A stretch of DNA of 11,538 bases from an uncultured Eubacteriales bacterium (GTDB lineage Bacteria > Bacillota > Clostridia > Oscillospirales > Oscillospiraceae): the NCBI GenBank assembly GCA_900547405.1, contig URGL01000069.1, positions 1-11,538 on the forward strand, read 5' to 3'. Position 1 is the first letter of the stretch, and every line of letters starts with the position of its first letter. This document shows, piece after piece, positions 1 to 5,455 of the stretch. Under the pieces are notes generated by a model. The model did no database searches. It was not told where the DNA came from and saw only the letters and a program-made list of their open reading frames with translations. A program made the position numbers and the translations under genes.

Positions 1-55
1 GAGCGCCACCTTGCCAAGGTGGAGGTAGCGAGTTCGAGCCTCGTCACCCGCTCCA
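1..55 (+). tRNA. tRNA-Gly (GCC anticodon), 3' part only
   Basis: The window opens inside a tRNA gene. What is visible runs from the end of the D arm through the anticodon arm (stem CCACC/GGTGG, loop TTGCCAA, anticodon GCC), the variable loop, the T arm (GTTCGAGCC) and the encoded CCA at 53-55. All 55 bases are identical to the corresponding part of the complete tRNA-Gly at 1085-1160, so the 5' third is missing only because the window starts here. It is the first visible member of a Gly-Cys tRNA pair. Confidence 0.95.
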
Positions 56-64
56 ATTTTATAT

Positions 65-139
65 GGTACCGTGGCCAAGTGGTAAGGCAAAGGTCTGCAA
101 AACCTTCATTCCCCAGTTCAAATCTGGGCGGTACCTCCA
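65..139 (+). tRNA. tRNA-Cys (GCA anticodon)
   Basis: Complete tRNA with encoded CCA. The acceptor stem GGTACCG (65-71) pairs with CGGTACC (129-135). The anticodon stem AAGGT/ACCTT holds the loop CTGCAAA with anticodon GCA at 97-99, and the T loop is the canonical GTTCAAATC. It starts nine bases after the preceding tRNA-Gly ends, so the two are probably co-transcribed, and an intrinsic terminator follows at once. Confidence 0.97.
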
Positions 140-145
140 GTTTGG

Positions 146-175
146 GTCCCCACTCCGATAGGAGTGGGGACTTTA
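146..175 (+). terminator. Intrinsic terminator of the tRNA-Gly/tRNA-Cys operon
   Basis: A perfect 11-bp stem GTCCCCACTCC / GGAGTGGGGAC closes a GATA tetraloop and is followed by TTTA and an AT-rich stretch. It lies seven bases after the CCA of tRNA-Cys, as expected for the end of a tRNA operon. Confidence 0.88.
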
Positions 176-184
176 CTATATATA

Positions 185-208
185 TTCCCCCTGCTAAAGC
201 AGAGGGAA
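185..208 (-). terminator. Probable terminator of the toxN-like gene
   Basis: On the minus strand a 10-bp stem (TTCCCTCTGC / GCAGGGGGAA, one G-U pair) with a TTTA loop starts nine bases past the toxin stop codon. The tail is AT-rich (TATATATA) rather than a clean T run, so termination efficiency is uncertain. Together with the hairpin at 146-175 it separates the convergent tRNA and toxin transcripts. Confidence 0.55.
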
Positions 209-216
209 AATCAACT

Positions 217-750
217 TTACTGCTGGTATACTCTTGCCTTTTCCTCCAGCGTCTTAAAATCAAAACACCGTTTCGACACCACAGCGTCCGGGTAGTTCGA
301 CTTTAGCTCGTATACTTTCCGAGCGAGGCGCTCTATGCCCATTTTGTTGATTGATGCTATTTCTTTTGTGAGCAGGTCAACATATTTACTTCTTTCCACA
401 TTTGAAGAAAATGTTCTGCACTTATCGATGTCGCGATAGGCAAGAGGAGTAACCAAGGCTTTCGGGATCGGAAACATGTAGTTCAAGTTGACAACGGCTA
501 CAGGCCGGTCGGGCAGGTTTGGGTTGACATTGGGTATGTACACTTTCCGGAAGTCCACAGAGTCTTTCATTTTCACATGCCGAGGTTTGAGGTGTGACAC
601 CTGGGTGACATACACAAGCCCATCCGTTTCAAACAAGACACCGAAGAATGGTTTCATTTTATCCGCACCGTAATTGGAATTGGGAATTTTACTTTCAAAC
701 GACCGCAGATAATTCAGGTAGTTTTCGTCGACAGTTATCCATGCCTGCAT
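217..750 (-). CDS. toxN: Type III toxin-antitoxin endoribonuclease toxin (ToxN/AbiQ family)
   Basis: This 177-aa protein has the length and motif order of the ToxN/AbiQ toxins, sequence-specific endoribonucleases held inactive by a repeat RNA. Visible hallmarks are an N-terminal YLNYLRSFESKIPNS (11-25) like ToxN's YIKYLKEFDDKVPNS, KPFFGVLFE (33-41), a basic segment VSHLKPRH (51-58) where ToxN carries its active-site Thr/Ser/Lys region, NLNYMFPIP (88-96) and a C-terminal FDFKTLEEK (163-171) matching ToxN's CNFSLLEEK. Expected roles are phage abortive infection or locus stabilisation by cleaving cellular and phage RNA. An AGGAG (759-763) lies eight bases before the ATG, directly after the T run of the antitoxin terminator, so toxin mRNA arises only by read-through, which is the standard type III layout. 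The coding sequence is visibly AT-richer than galM or nrdD, consistent with horizontal transfer. Recognition is by remembered motifs, not by search. Confidence 0.9.
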   Translation of the reverse strand: MQAWITVDENYLNYLRSFESKIPNSNYGADKMKPFFGVLFETDGLVYVTQVSHLKPRHVKMKDSVDFRKVYIPNVNPNLPDRPVAVVNLNYMFPIPKALVTPLAYRDIDKCRTFSSNVERSKYVDLLTKEIASINKMGIERLARKVYELKSNYPDAVVSKRCFDFKTLEEKARVYQQ

Positions 751-764
751 ATCTTTTTCTCCTG

Positions 765-792
765 AAAAATGGCCGAATCCGAAGATTCAGCC
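765..792 (-). terminator. Intrinsic terminator between the ToxI repeats and toxN
   Basis: On the minus strand GGCTGAATC and GATTCGGCC form a 9-bp stem (one G-U) capped by a TTCG tetraloop and followed by ATTTTT. It abuts the second 33-nt repeat without a gap and ends just before the toxin ribosome binding site. In known type III systems a terminator at this position keeps antitoxin RNA in excess over toxin mRNA. Confidence 0.92.
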
Positions 793-858
793 ATTAATAC
801 GATTTTGGTAGGCTTCGTAACCTCTATTAATACGATTTTGGTAGGCTTCGTAACCCCT
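766..858 (-). ncRNA. toxI: ToxI-like RNA antitoxin (two 33-nt repeats plus terminator)
   Basis: The predicted transcript starts near 858, about seven bases after the -10 box. It contains two adjacent 33-nt units (858-826 and 825-793) and then the terminator hairpin. By analogy with ToxI and antiQ, the toxin would cut this precursor into single units that bind and inhibit it. Each unit carries AAAAU, the type of A-rich site cut by characterised ToxN enzymes. Each unit can also form crossing helices: GGU with ACC inside the unit, and UACGA with UCGUA further on. These interleave as an H-type pseudoknot, the fold known for ToxI. A competing simple hairpin (AGGUU/AGCCU) is also possible, so the fold is inference. 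Two repeats is at the low end for the family. Confidence 0.85.
793..858 (-). repeat. Two tandem 33-bp direct repeats
   Basis: Two head-to-tail units, 858-826 and 825-793 read on the minus strand, match at 32 of 33 positions. The only difference is the third base (AGGGG versus AGAGG at the unit start). No partial third copy is present on either side. With no spacer between them they are not CRISPR repeats. They are the repeat body of the RNA antitoxin. Confidence 0.97.
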
Positions 859-864
859 GCTACT

Positions 865-892
865 ACTATAGCACAAGCAGAAAGAAAGTCAA
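865..892 (-). promoter_or_regulatory. Promoter of the toxI-toxN locus
   Basis: On the minus strand the -35 box TTGACT (892-887) and -10 box TATAGT (870-865) are 16 bp apart. The predicted start near 858 falls on the first base of the first repeat. This explains why the antitoxin RNA would need no leader. Confidence 0.8.
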
Positions 893-926
893 GAAAAATC
901 TTATTTCATATTTCCGTAAAAATATG

Positions 927-955
927 TTGACAAACGTCCCTTCCTGCGGTATAAT
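927..955 (+). promoter_or_regulatory. Promoter of the tRNA-Phe/tRNA-Gly operon
   Basis: Perfect consensus sigma-A promoter: TTGACA (927-932), a 17-bp spacer and TATAAT (950-955), with transcription expected to start near 962. It is divergent from the toxI promoter, whose -35 box ends only 34 bp away. Confidence 0.92.
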
Positions 956-964
956 ACCCAAGCT

Positions 965-982
965 GTCAGGGAAGCCCCTGAC
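965..982 (+). other. Leader hairpin at the 5' end of the tRNA-Phe precursor
   Basis: GTCAGGG and CCCTGAC form a perfect 7-bp stem around the tetraloop AAGC, starting within a few bases of the predicted transcript start and 17 bases before tRNA-Phe. It may protect or present the 5' leader for processing. No specific role can be read from the sequence. Confidence 0.5.
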
Positions 983-999
983 GCGCATCTGAAAAAGAT

Positions 1000-1075
<76 letters not shown>

Positions 1076-1084
1076 TTTTAAGAT

Positions 1085-1160
1085 GCGGGTGTAGCTCATC
1101 CGGTAGAGCGCCACCTTGCCAAGGTGGAGGTAGCGAGTTCGAGCCTCGTCACCCGCTCCA
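1085..1160 (+). tRNA. tRNA-Gly (GCC anticodon), complete copy
   Basis: Complete 76-nt tRNA with encoded CCA. The acceptor GCGGGTG pairs with CACCCGC, and the anticodon loop TTGCCAA has GCC at 1118-1120. It is the second copy of the tRNA-Gly seen at the window start and is identical to it over the 55 comparable bases. It is the last gene of the tRNA-Phe operon. Confidence 0.97.
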
Positions 1161-1163
1161 TAA

Positions 1164-1200
1164 AGAACCTCCTGCCCAATCGGGCGGGAGGTTCTGCTAT
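1164..1200 (+). terminator. Terminator of the tRNA-Phe/tRNA-Gly operon
   Basis: A 14-bp stem (AGAACCTCCTGCCC at 1164-1177 with GGGCGGGAGGTTCT at 1182-1195, one G-U) closes an AATC loop just after the tRNA CCA. The tail GCTATATAT is AT-rich but has no real T run. A 12-base direct repeat (1193-1204 and 1208-1219, period 15) follows. Confidence 0.8.
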
Positions 1201-1232
1201 ATATGGCTCTGCTATATATAATGTATACAAGT

Positions 1233-1266
1233 ACAGGCACAGCAAGTCTACCTGCTGTGCCTGTTT
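1233..1266. terminator. Bidirectional hairpin between the tRNA operon and the DUF975 gene
   Basis: A perfect 12-bp stem ACAGGCACAGCA (1233-1244) / TGCTGTGCCTGT (1253-1264) with an 8-base loop sits between convergent transcripts. It has a short TTT on the plus side and starts six bases past the DUF975 stop codon on the minus side. It is probably the DUF975 terminator and a back-up for the tRNA operon. Neither side has a long T run. Confidence 0.6.
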
Positions 1267-1270
1267 GCAA

Positions 1271-2263
1271 TCACATCTGAAAAATGTTGCCCAGTACCGC
1301 GCCGCCGGTGGTTTCCGGAGGTTTCAGGGAATTATAGACTAAGGCGTAGGTGACCTCCAGCTTGCTGCGGAAGCGATAGATCACAACGAAGTCCAGGACG
1401 GTGGACAGCAGGAAGAAGAGAATTGCCGCCGCATTGTCGGAGATCGGCAGGCTGACCCCAATCAGGGACAGCAGGAGTCCGCCGTAGTTTACGGCAGCGG
1501 AAAGAGCTGCCAGCAGGAAGTACCACCAGAAGCTCAGGTCCAACTTAAACATGGCCCAGCGGTTGCCCCGCATCATGAGCCTGCTTTGCCGGAGCGCGTA
1601 GAGAGCTCCGGTTTCCGGATGGTCGTAGAGCACATAGTCCGCCAGCCGCAGCCGATAGAGCATGGGCACGCCGAAGACCAGCATGACCGCCAGAAAAATC
1701 GCAAGCATGGCGGGGGTGGCAGCATAGATGGCTTCGATAGTGGCGGGGTCCAGGGTCAGGGTCCCTTCGCTCAGAAGACTTCCGCTGGAAAGGGCGGGAG
1801 TCAGGGCTTCTACCAGGGAGTCGGACAGGGGGGACAGGGTGTAGATCAGGGAAGTCAGATAGGTAGCACCGACAGACAGCCCTGTAATGATCAGCGCCTT
1901 CAGTGCGGTAAGACGCAGCAGGGGGAAGAACCGCTCAAAGCCTGTCCGCAAGGCGTTGGGGGATGTGTATTGCCCTCGGCTCACCCGAACCATACCGCCA
2001 AGGAATCCGAAGCTCAGGCACATGGACAAAATAAAGCTGACAATGGGCAGGATACTGGACAGCGTGGATAAAAAGGACCGCAGTCCTATGGTGGACAGGC
2101 CGCCGGTTTCCGGAAAGACCATGGAGATCAGCTGATCCGCCAGCATAAAAACAACACTGATGACGCACAGGATCCCGGCGTAGTACAGCGACAGCTTCTT
2201 ATGCTGGGGCGCTGAACGGAGTTTGTCTTCGGCCTGCTGCTTCAGCTCTCGGTTTTGTATCAT
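1271..2263 (-). CDS. DUF975 family integral membrane protein
   Basis: A 330-aa multi-pass membrane protein. The N-terminus MIQNRELKQQAEDKL resembles the usual DUF975 opening. The family signature is at about 204-252: YRLRLADYVLYDHP, an Ala/Ser-rich helix ending SRLMMRGNRWAMFKLDLSFWWYF. About six hydrophobic segments are visible, near residues 25-50, 65-95, 117-140, 182-203, 243-270 and 277-297. The function of the family is not established. The ATG at 2263 was chosen because no other methionine lies between it and the GAGGAGG (12 bases upstream), and it sits just downstream of a good promoter. Extending further upstream would run through that promoter. It is divergent from an XRE-type regulator that probably controls it. 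Confidence 0.85.
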   Translation of the reverse strand: MIQNRELKQQAEDKLRSAPQHKKLSLYYAGILCVISVVFMLADQLISMVFPETGGLSTIGLRSFLSTLSSILPIVSFILSMCLSFGFLGGMVRVSRGQYTSPNALRTGFERFFPLLRLTALKALIITGLSVGATYLTSLIYTLSPLSDSLVEALTPALSSGSLLSEGTLTLDPATIEAIYAATPAMLAIFLAVMLVFGVPMLYRLRLADYVLYDHPETGALYALRQSRLMMRGNRWAMFKLDLSFWWYFLLAALSAAVNYGGLLLSLIGVSLPISDNAAAILFFLLSTVLDFVVIYRFRSKLEVTYALVYNSLKPPETTGGAVLGNIFQM

Positions 2264-2294
2264 AATCAGAAAAAACCTCCTCACTTTCTCTATA

Positions 2295-2323
2295 GTTATA
2301 AACCATTTGCGGGAAAATAGCAA
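2295..2323 (-). promoter_or_regulatory. Promoter of the DUF975 gene
   Basis: On the minus strand TTGCTA (2323-2318) and TATAAC (2300-2295) are 17 bp apart, placed about 30 bp upstream of the start codon. The -35 box is weak and lies inside one arm of an inverted repeat, which suggests repression. Confidence 0.6.
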
Positions 2324-2326
2324 ATG
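2304..2326. promoter_or_regulatory. Candidate operator: inverted repeat in the DUF975/XRE intergenic region
   Basis: CATTTGC (2304-2310) and GCAAATG (2320-2326) form a perfect 7-bp inverted repeat with a 9-bp centre. It covers the spacer and -35 box of the DUF975 promoter. A third half-site TTTGCTA lies at 2354-2360, touching the -10 box of the divergent regulator gene. The geometry fits a dimeric HTH protein that represses DUF975 and itself, but binding is inferred. Confidence 0.5.
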
Positions 2327-2358
2327 AATTTTTTGTAGCTTTTTCCGGGGATGTTTGC

Positions 2359-2364
2359 TAAAAT
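2359..2364 (+). promoter_or_regulatory. Probable -10 box of the XRE regulator gene
   Basis: TAAAAT preceded by TGC gives an extended -10 element 29 bp before the ATG at 2393. No convincing -35 box is seen at 17 bp. A start of transcription near 2371 would exclude the ATG at 2351 and supports the downstream start. Confidence 0.5.
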
Positions 2365-2392
2365 ACAGGAAACGGAACTGGGAGGCAGGTTT

Positions 2393-3166
2393 ATGGAACT
2401 GGGAGAAAGGCTGCTGGAGGCGAGAAAAGAGGCGGGACTGTCCCAGAGGCAGGTTTGCGGGGACGTGATCACCCGGAATATGCTCTCCCGCATCGAGCAC
2501 GGCACCGTCCGGCCCTCTATGAAGACCCTGCAATACCTTGCCCAGGTCCTGGGCAAGCCTGTGGGGTACTTCTTGGGGGAGACCACCGCCTCTGCCAACG
2601 ATGGGATCATGGCTCAGGCCCGGGAATGCTTCGCCGATGGAAAATACGCCCAGGTATTACAAACGCTGGAAGCGTATCAAGAGCCGGATCCATTGGACTG
2701 GGAACGGGGTTTGCTGGGCTTTCTGAGCTGCTTGCTGGCAGCGGAGGCAGCCGCCGCCCAGGGAAGAGGGCCGGTGGAGGAAAAATATCTGACTCTTTCA
2801 GAAGGTTATTCCAGTCCCTATCTGATCCCTGCCCTGCTTTCTTACCGGGAGAAGCTCCGCGGCGGCCTGGGGGCCTTGCCCAGCCTGGATGCGGAGCTGC
2901 TGCTCCGGGCCAGGAGCGCTCTGGAGGCCGGAAACCTGGATCGGGCGAGAAAGCTCCTGGAGGCTGTGGAGAACCGGGGAAGCCTCTGGCAGGGCCTCTA
3001 CGGGAGCCTGTGTATGGCCTCCGGGGATCATGCCGAGGCGGTGGAGCATCTCTTAAAAGGCGAACCCTTGGCCTGTCTCCCACTGCTGGAAGAATGCTAC
3101 CGGGCCCAGGGGGACTATGAAAAAGCCTATCTTTGCGCTTGCAGACGCAGGGAATACGAGAAATGA
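2393..3166 (+). CDS. XRE-family transcriptional regulator with TPR-like C-terminal domain
   Basis: A 257-aa cytoplasmic DNA-binding protein. Residues about 1-60 form a Cro/C1-type helix-turn-helix (ELGERLLEARKEAGLSQRQV, then MLSRIEHGTVRPSMKTLQYLAQVLG). The remainder is Ala/Leu/Glu-rich helical sequence with TPR-like pairs such as ALEAGNLDRARKLLEAV and CYRAQGDYEKAYLCA. This is the architecture of Rgg/PlcR-type and other TPR-coupled regulators that respond to a peptide or small ligand. The ligand is unknown. The ATG at 2393 is preferred over 2351 because GGGAGG (2380-2385) lies seven bases upstream and the HTH begins directly. It is divergent from the DUF975 gene, its most likely target. Confidence 0.85.
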   Translation: MELGERLLEARKEAGLSQRQVCGDVITRNMLSRIEHGTVRPSMKTLQYLAQVLGKPVGYFLGETTASANDGIMAQARECFADGKYAQVLQTLEAYQEPDPLDWERGLLGFLSCLLAAEAAAAQGRGPVEEKYLTLSEGYSSPYLIPALLSYREKLRGGLGALPSLDAELLLRARSALEAGNLDRARKLLEAVENRGSLWQGLYGSLCMASGDHAEAVEHLLKGEPLACLPLLEECYRAQGDYEKAYLCACRRREYEK

Positions 3167-3191
3167 AAAGGTGATGCCCATATCACGGCAG

Positions 3192-3217
3192 CGCCCCTCC
3201 GGCTGGAGGGGCGTTTT
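3192..3217 (+). terminator. Terminator of the XRE regulator gene
   Basis: A perfect 9-bp stem CGCCCCTCC / GGAGGGGCG with a GGCT loop is followed by TTTT, 25 bases after the stop codon. On the opposite strand it has no T run, so it serves mainly the plus-strand gene. The convergent Cys-rich gene ends four bases further on. Confidence 0.85.
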
Positions 3218-3220
3218 GCG

Positions 3221-4045
3221 CTATTTCCCGCAGCAGCCGCAGTCCGGAACTTTTGGCTTGCAGTCGCAGCCTCTGGGGGTGAACTGGGCGGCAGGGAAGG
3301 GGATGCGGCTGAACATCTCGCAGGGGTCTTCGGCGCAGCCCGGAGAATCGCAGCACTCCTTTGTGGGGATGCTGTAATCCATAACGGGGACGATGAGCTG
3401 AGCGTCCCGTTCCAGCCGGACGATGGAGAACTGCCCCAAGGTCACGTAGAGCCGCCGCCGGTCCGGCTGCATGGCCAGATCTTCGTCAAAGGCACTGCGG
3501 ACCCAGTCCGGCAGCTGCACGGGACAGTCCCGGCCACCGCACTCGCAGGTCTCCCGGATCCGACTGCTCAGGACCATGGGGTCCAGGGCCTCTACCACGG
3601 CGGTGGGGGCGCTGGACCGGTTCCGGCCCAGGTCTTCGGTCTGGTTCCGTCGGTCACTGTGGTAGATGTGGGCGCAGCTTTCCTCCCCACACAGGACCAC
3701 CCGCTTGGTGAACACCGCTACGCCGCACAGGGCGGCGGGCCGGTTGGCTCCTACGATGGTGTCCGCAAGAATGCGGTAGTAAAAGGTGATATCGATGCAG
3801 TAGTGACTTTTGTCAAAGGCTACAGGCTCTACATCTATGTAGGTATTCATCAGTTCAGCGCACCGGACCCGGGTATTGGCGGAGGATTCCAGTATCCGCT
3901 GGGACCCTGCCGTCAGGTATACGGGCAAGTCTTCAATGCAATCTTTATCCCGACAGGAATCGGTGATTTTTCTGGTGTGAATGGACATGGCCTGCCGCAG
4001 ATCATTGGGATTGCAGCGCAGACCGTCCTGACACAGATCAGCCAT
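3221..4045 (-). CDS. Cysteine-rich protein of unknown function (possibly sporulation-related)
   Basis: A 274-aa protein with no signal peptide or membrane segment. It contains about 21 cysteines, many in the C-terminal half, in clusters such as CECGGRDC, ECCDSPGC and a terminal CDCKPKVPDCGCCGK. The N-terminal half has CRDKDCIEDLPVYLT followed by beta-type sequence. From memory it resembles a conserved clostridial family of uncharacterised proteins sharing the CxDKDCxEDLxVY motif. I cannot name a family. The Cys-rich tail recalls spore coat or metal-binding proteins, but this is inference. The ATG at 4045 is chosen because an AGGAGG (4058-4053) lies seven bases upstream. The upstream region contains CATAAACT, reminiscent of mother-cell sigma-factor -10 boxes, and no clear sigma-A promoter. 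Confidence 0.8.
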   Translation of the reverse strand: MADLCQDGLRCNPNDLRQAMSIHTRKITDSCRDKDCIEDLPVYLTAGSQRILESSANTRVRCAELMNTYIDVEPVAFDKSHYCIDITFYYRILADTIVGANRPAALCGVAVFTKRVVLCGEESCAHIYHSDRRNQTEDLGRNRSSAPTAVVEALDPMVLSSRIRETCECGGRDCPVQLPDWVRSAFDEDLAMQPDRRRLYVTLGQFSIVRLERDAQLIVPVMDYSIPTKECCDSPGCAEDPCEMFSRIPFPAAQFTPRGCDCKPKVPDCGCCGK

Positions 4046-4118
4046 GTTTTTCCCTCCTGAAAGAAGCTTACAGGACAGTTTATGCGCCAATAGAAAAATG
4101 TGACAGCTCCCAGGGGAC

Positions 4119-4145
4119 AAAAAACGCCCCTACCGGGCAGGGGCG
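4119..4145 (-). terminator. Terminator of galM
   Basis: On the minus strand CGCCCCT / AGGGGCG form a 7-bp stem with a 7-base loop, followed by six T residues (poly-A at 4119-4124 on the plus strand). It lies 10 bases past the galM stop. It separates galM from the Cys-rich gene downstream, which therefore needs its own promoter. Confidence 0.88.
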
Positions 4146-4154
4146 AGGGGCAGA

Positions 4155-5171
4155 TCACCAACTGAACCGATAGCAGGTCTCGGAATGATACCGCTGTCCT
4201 GCCTTAGTGACGGGCTGGGCCCAATCGGGATGGTGGAGCGCGTCGGGATAGAACTGGGTCTCCAGGGCGATGCCGGAGCGTTTGCCGTAGTGGATACCGT
4301 CCTTGCCCTCGTCATCCAGGAAGTTTCCGGAATAGAACTGGATGCCCGGGCAGTCTGTGTAGACGGACATGCTCCGGCCGGAGGCCGGGTCCGCCAGGGT
4401 GGCGCAGGGATTGCAGAAGACCTCGAAGTTGTGGTCATATCCTCCCTGGAGATTCAGTGCATCGTAGTCGATGCCGATATCCCGGCCAATGGCCTTTGGG
4501 ACCCGGAAATCCATGGGAGTGCCGTTGACATCCCGCTTTTCACCTGTGGGGATGCTCTCGGCGTCGTCAGGGCAGAAATGCCGGGCGGGGAGGGAGAGAA
4601 CCTGGTCCATGGCCTTATCCGTATGCTGGTGGCCTGCCAGGTTGAAGTAACTGTGGTTGGTCAGGTTGAAGACGGTATCCTGATCGCAGACCCCGTCGTA
4701 AACAATGTGCAGGCCGTTGTCGCCGTCTATGCGATAGGTGACGGAGATCTGGGCATTGCCGGGCATTCCTTGGTCCCCATGGGGGCTGGTAAGGACAAAG
4801 GTAATGGCGTTCTCGGACTGCTCTTTCACGGCCCACAGACGCTTGTGGTAACCGTTGGGTCCGGAGTGGAGGTTGTTGCGTCCCTCATTGGCAGTAAGAG
4901 CGTAGCTTTTGCCGCCGATGGAAAAGGCCGCTCCCGCAATGCGGTTGGCGCTGCGGCCAACGGTAGCTCCCAGGCAGCTGCCGCCGGTCTGATAAGCCTT
5001 GGCTGTGTCGTAACCCAGGACCACGTCCGCGGTGCTGCCGGAGGCATCCGGCACCCAGAGCCGGACCAGGGACGCGCCAAGGTCCGTTACCTGGGCCTGA
5101 ATGCTGCCTCCGGTGATGGTGTACAAGGTGGCACCCTCGTCTATGTGCAGATTGCTGAATTTTTCCTCCAT
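4155..5171 (-). CDS. galM: Aldose 1-epimerase (galactose mutarotase)
   Basis: A 338-aa cytoplasmic enzyme that interconverts alpha and beta anomers of galactose or glucose, feeding the Leloir pathway. Its length matches the family. Visible motifs are GRSANRI (72-78, sugar-binding Arg77), NNLHSGPNGYHK (99-110, His102), NLTNHSYFNLAG (169-180) with catalytic acid His173, YDHNF (245-249, Asp246), GIQFYSGNF (276-284) and ALETQFYPDALHH (302-314) with catalytic base Glu304. All key residues are present, so it should be active. An AAGGAG lies about eight bases before the ATG at 5171. No other gal genes are visible, and a terminator follows, so it appears to be a single-gene unit. Confidence 0.96.
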   Translation of the reverse strand: MEEKFSNLHIDEGATLYTITGGSIQAQVTDLGASLVRLWVPDASGSTADVVLGYDTAKAYQTGGSCLGATVGRSANRIAGAAFSIGGKSYALTANEGRNNLHSGPNGYHKRLWAVKEQSENAITFVLTSPHGDQGMPGNAQISVTYRIDGDNGLHIVYDGVCDQDTVFNLTNHSYFNLAGHQHTDKAMDQVLSLPARHFCPDDAESIPTGEKRDVNGTPMDFRVPKAIGRDIGIDYDALNLQGGYDHNFEVFCNPCATLADPASGRSMSVYTDCPGIQFYSGNFLDDEGKDGIHYGKRSGIALETQFYPDALHHPDWAQPVTKAGQRYHSETCYRFSW

Positions 5172-5234
5172 GAAAATGCTCCTTTCAATTTTCTCTTTGG
5201 AACAGGGAAAATTATGTTAAGACCACACTGAGTA

Positions 5235-5263
5235 ATTGTACTATATTCTCCCGGAATTTACAA
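5235..5263 (-). promoter_or_regulatory. Candidate galM promoter
   Basis: On the minus strand TTGTAA (5263-5258) and TACAAT (5240-5235) are separated by 17 bp, about 60 bp upstream of the galM start. The match is moderate. Nothing else recognisable occurs in 5264-5360. Confidence 0.5.
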
Positions 5264-5364
5264 TGCCATATTTTGAAGACCCCAAAGAAAAACGAACTTT
5301 CGGGTTTGGAAAGAGAGAAATAGCCCCGTCTGTCTTCCAAAACTTTTTGTGGGAAAAGGGCTGA

Positions 5365-5380
5365 CCACTATATCTTGTGG
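5365..5380. promoter_or_regulatory. NrdR box 1
   Basis: The 16-bp near-palindrome CCACTATATCTTGTGG matches the NrdR box consensus (ACACTATATATAGTGT type). It begins 32 bp before the start of box 2, about three helical turns, which is the usual spacing for this ATP/dATP-sensing repressor of ribonucleotide reductase genes. Confidence 0.88.
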
Positions 5381-5387
5381 TCACGTC

Positions 5388-5415
5388 TTGACAAAACCAC
5401 AAGATATAGTATAAT
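5388..5415 (+). promoter_or_regulatory. nrdD promoter
   Basis: TTGACA (5388-5393), a 16-bp spacer and TATAAT (5410-5415) form a near-perfect sigma-A promoter. The second NrdR box covers the spacer and half the -10 box, so bound NrdR should block polymerase. Confidence 0.9.
5397..5412. promoter_or_regulatory. NrdR box 2
   Basis: CCACAAGATATAGTAT is roughly the reverse complement of box 1 and overlaps the nrdD -10 box. The 16-bp gap between the boxes (5381-5396) contains the -35 element. Confidence 0.87.
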
Positions 5416-5455
5416 AAGGCGGCAATAACAAAAATACTAAGAGGGAGGACGTCCT

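Noticed and set aside
793..858. Two 33-bp direct repeats as a short CRISPR array
   Set aside because: The units are contiguous with no spacer, there are no cas genes, and promoter, terminator and a ToxN-like gene surround them, so an RNA antitoxin explains them better.
2455..3120. 221-codon plus-strand frame inside the XRE gene
   Set aside because: Out-of-frame shadow of the regulator, rich in Gly/Pro/Arg, without any start signal.
4185..5231. 348-codon plus-strand frame over galM
   Set aside because: Val/Gly-rich shadow of a conserved enzyme on the other strand, with no ribosome binding site.
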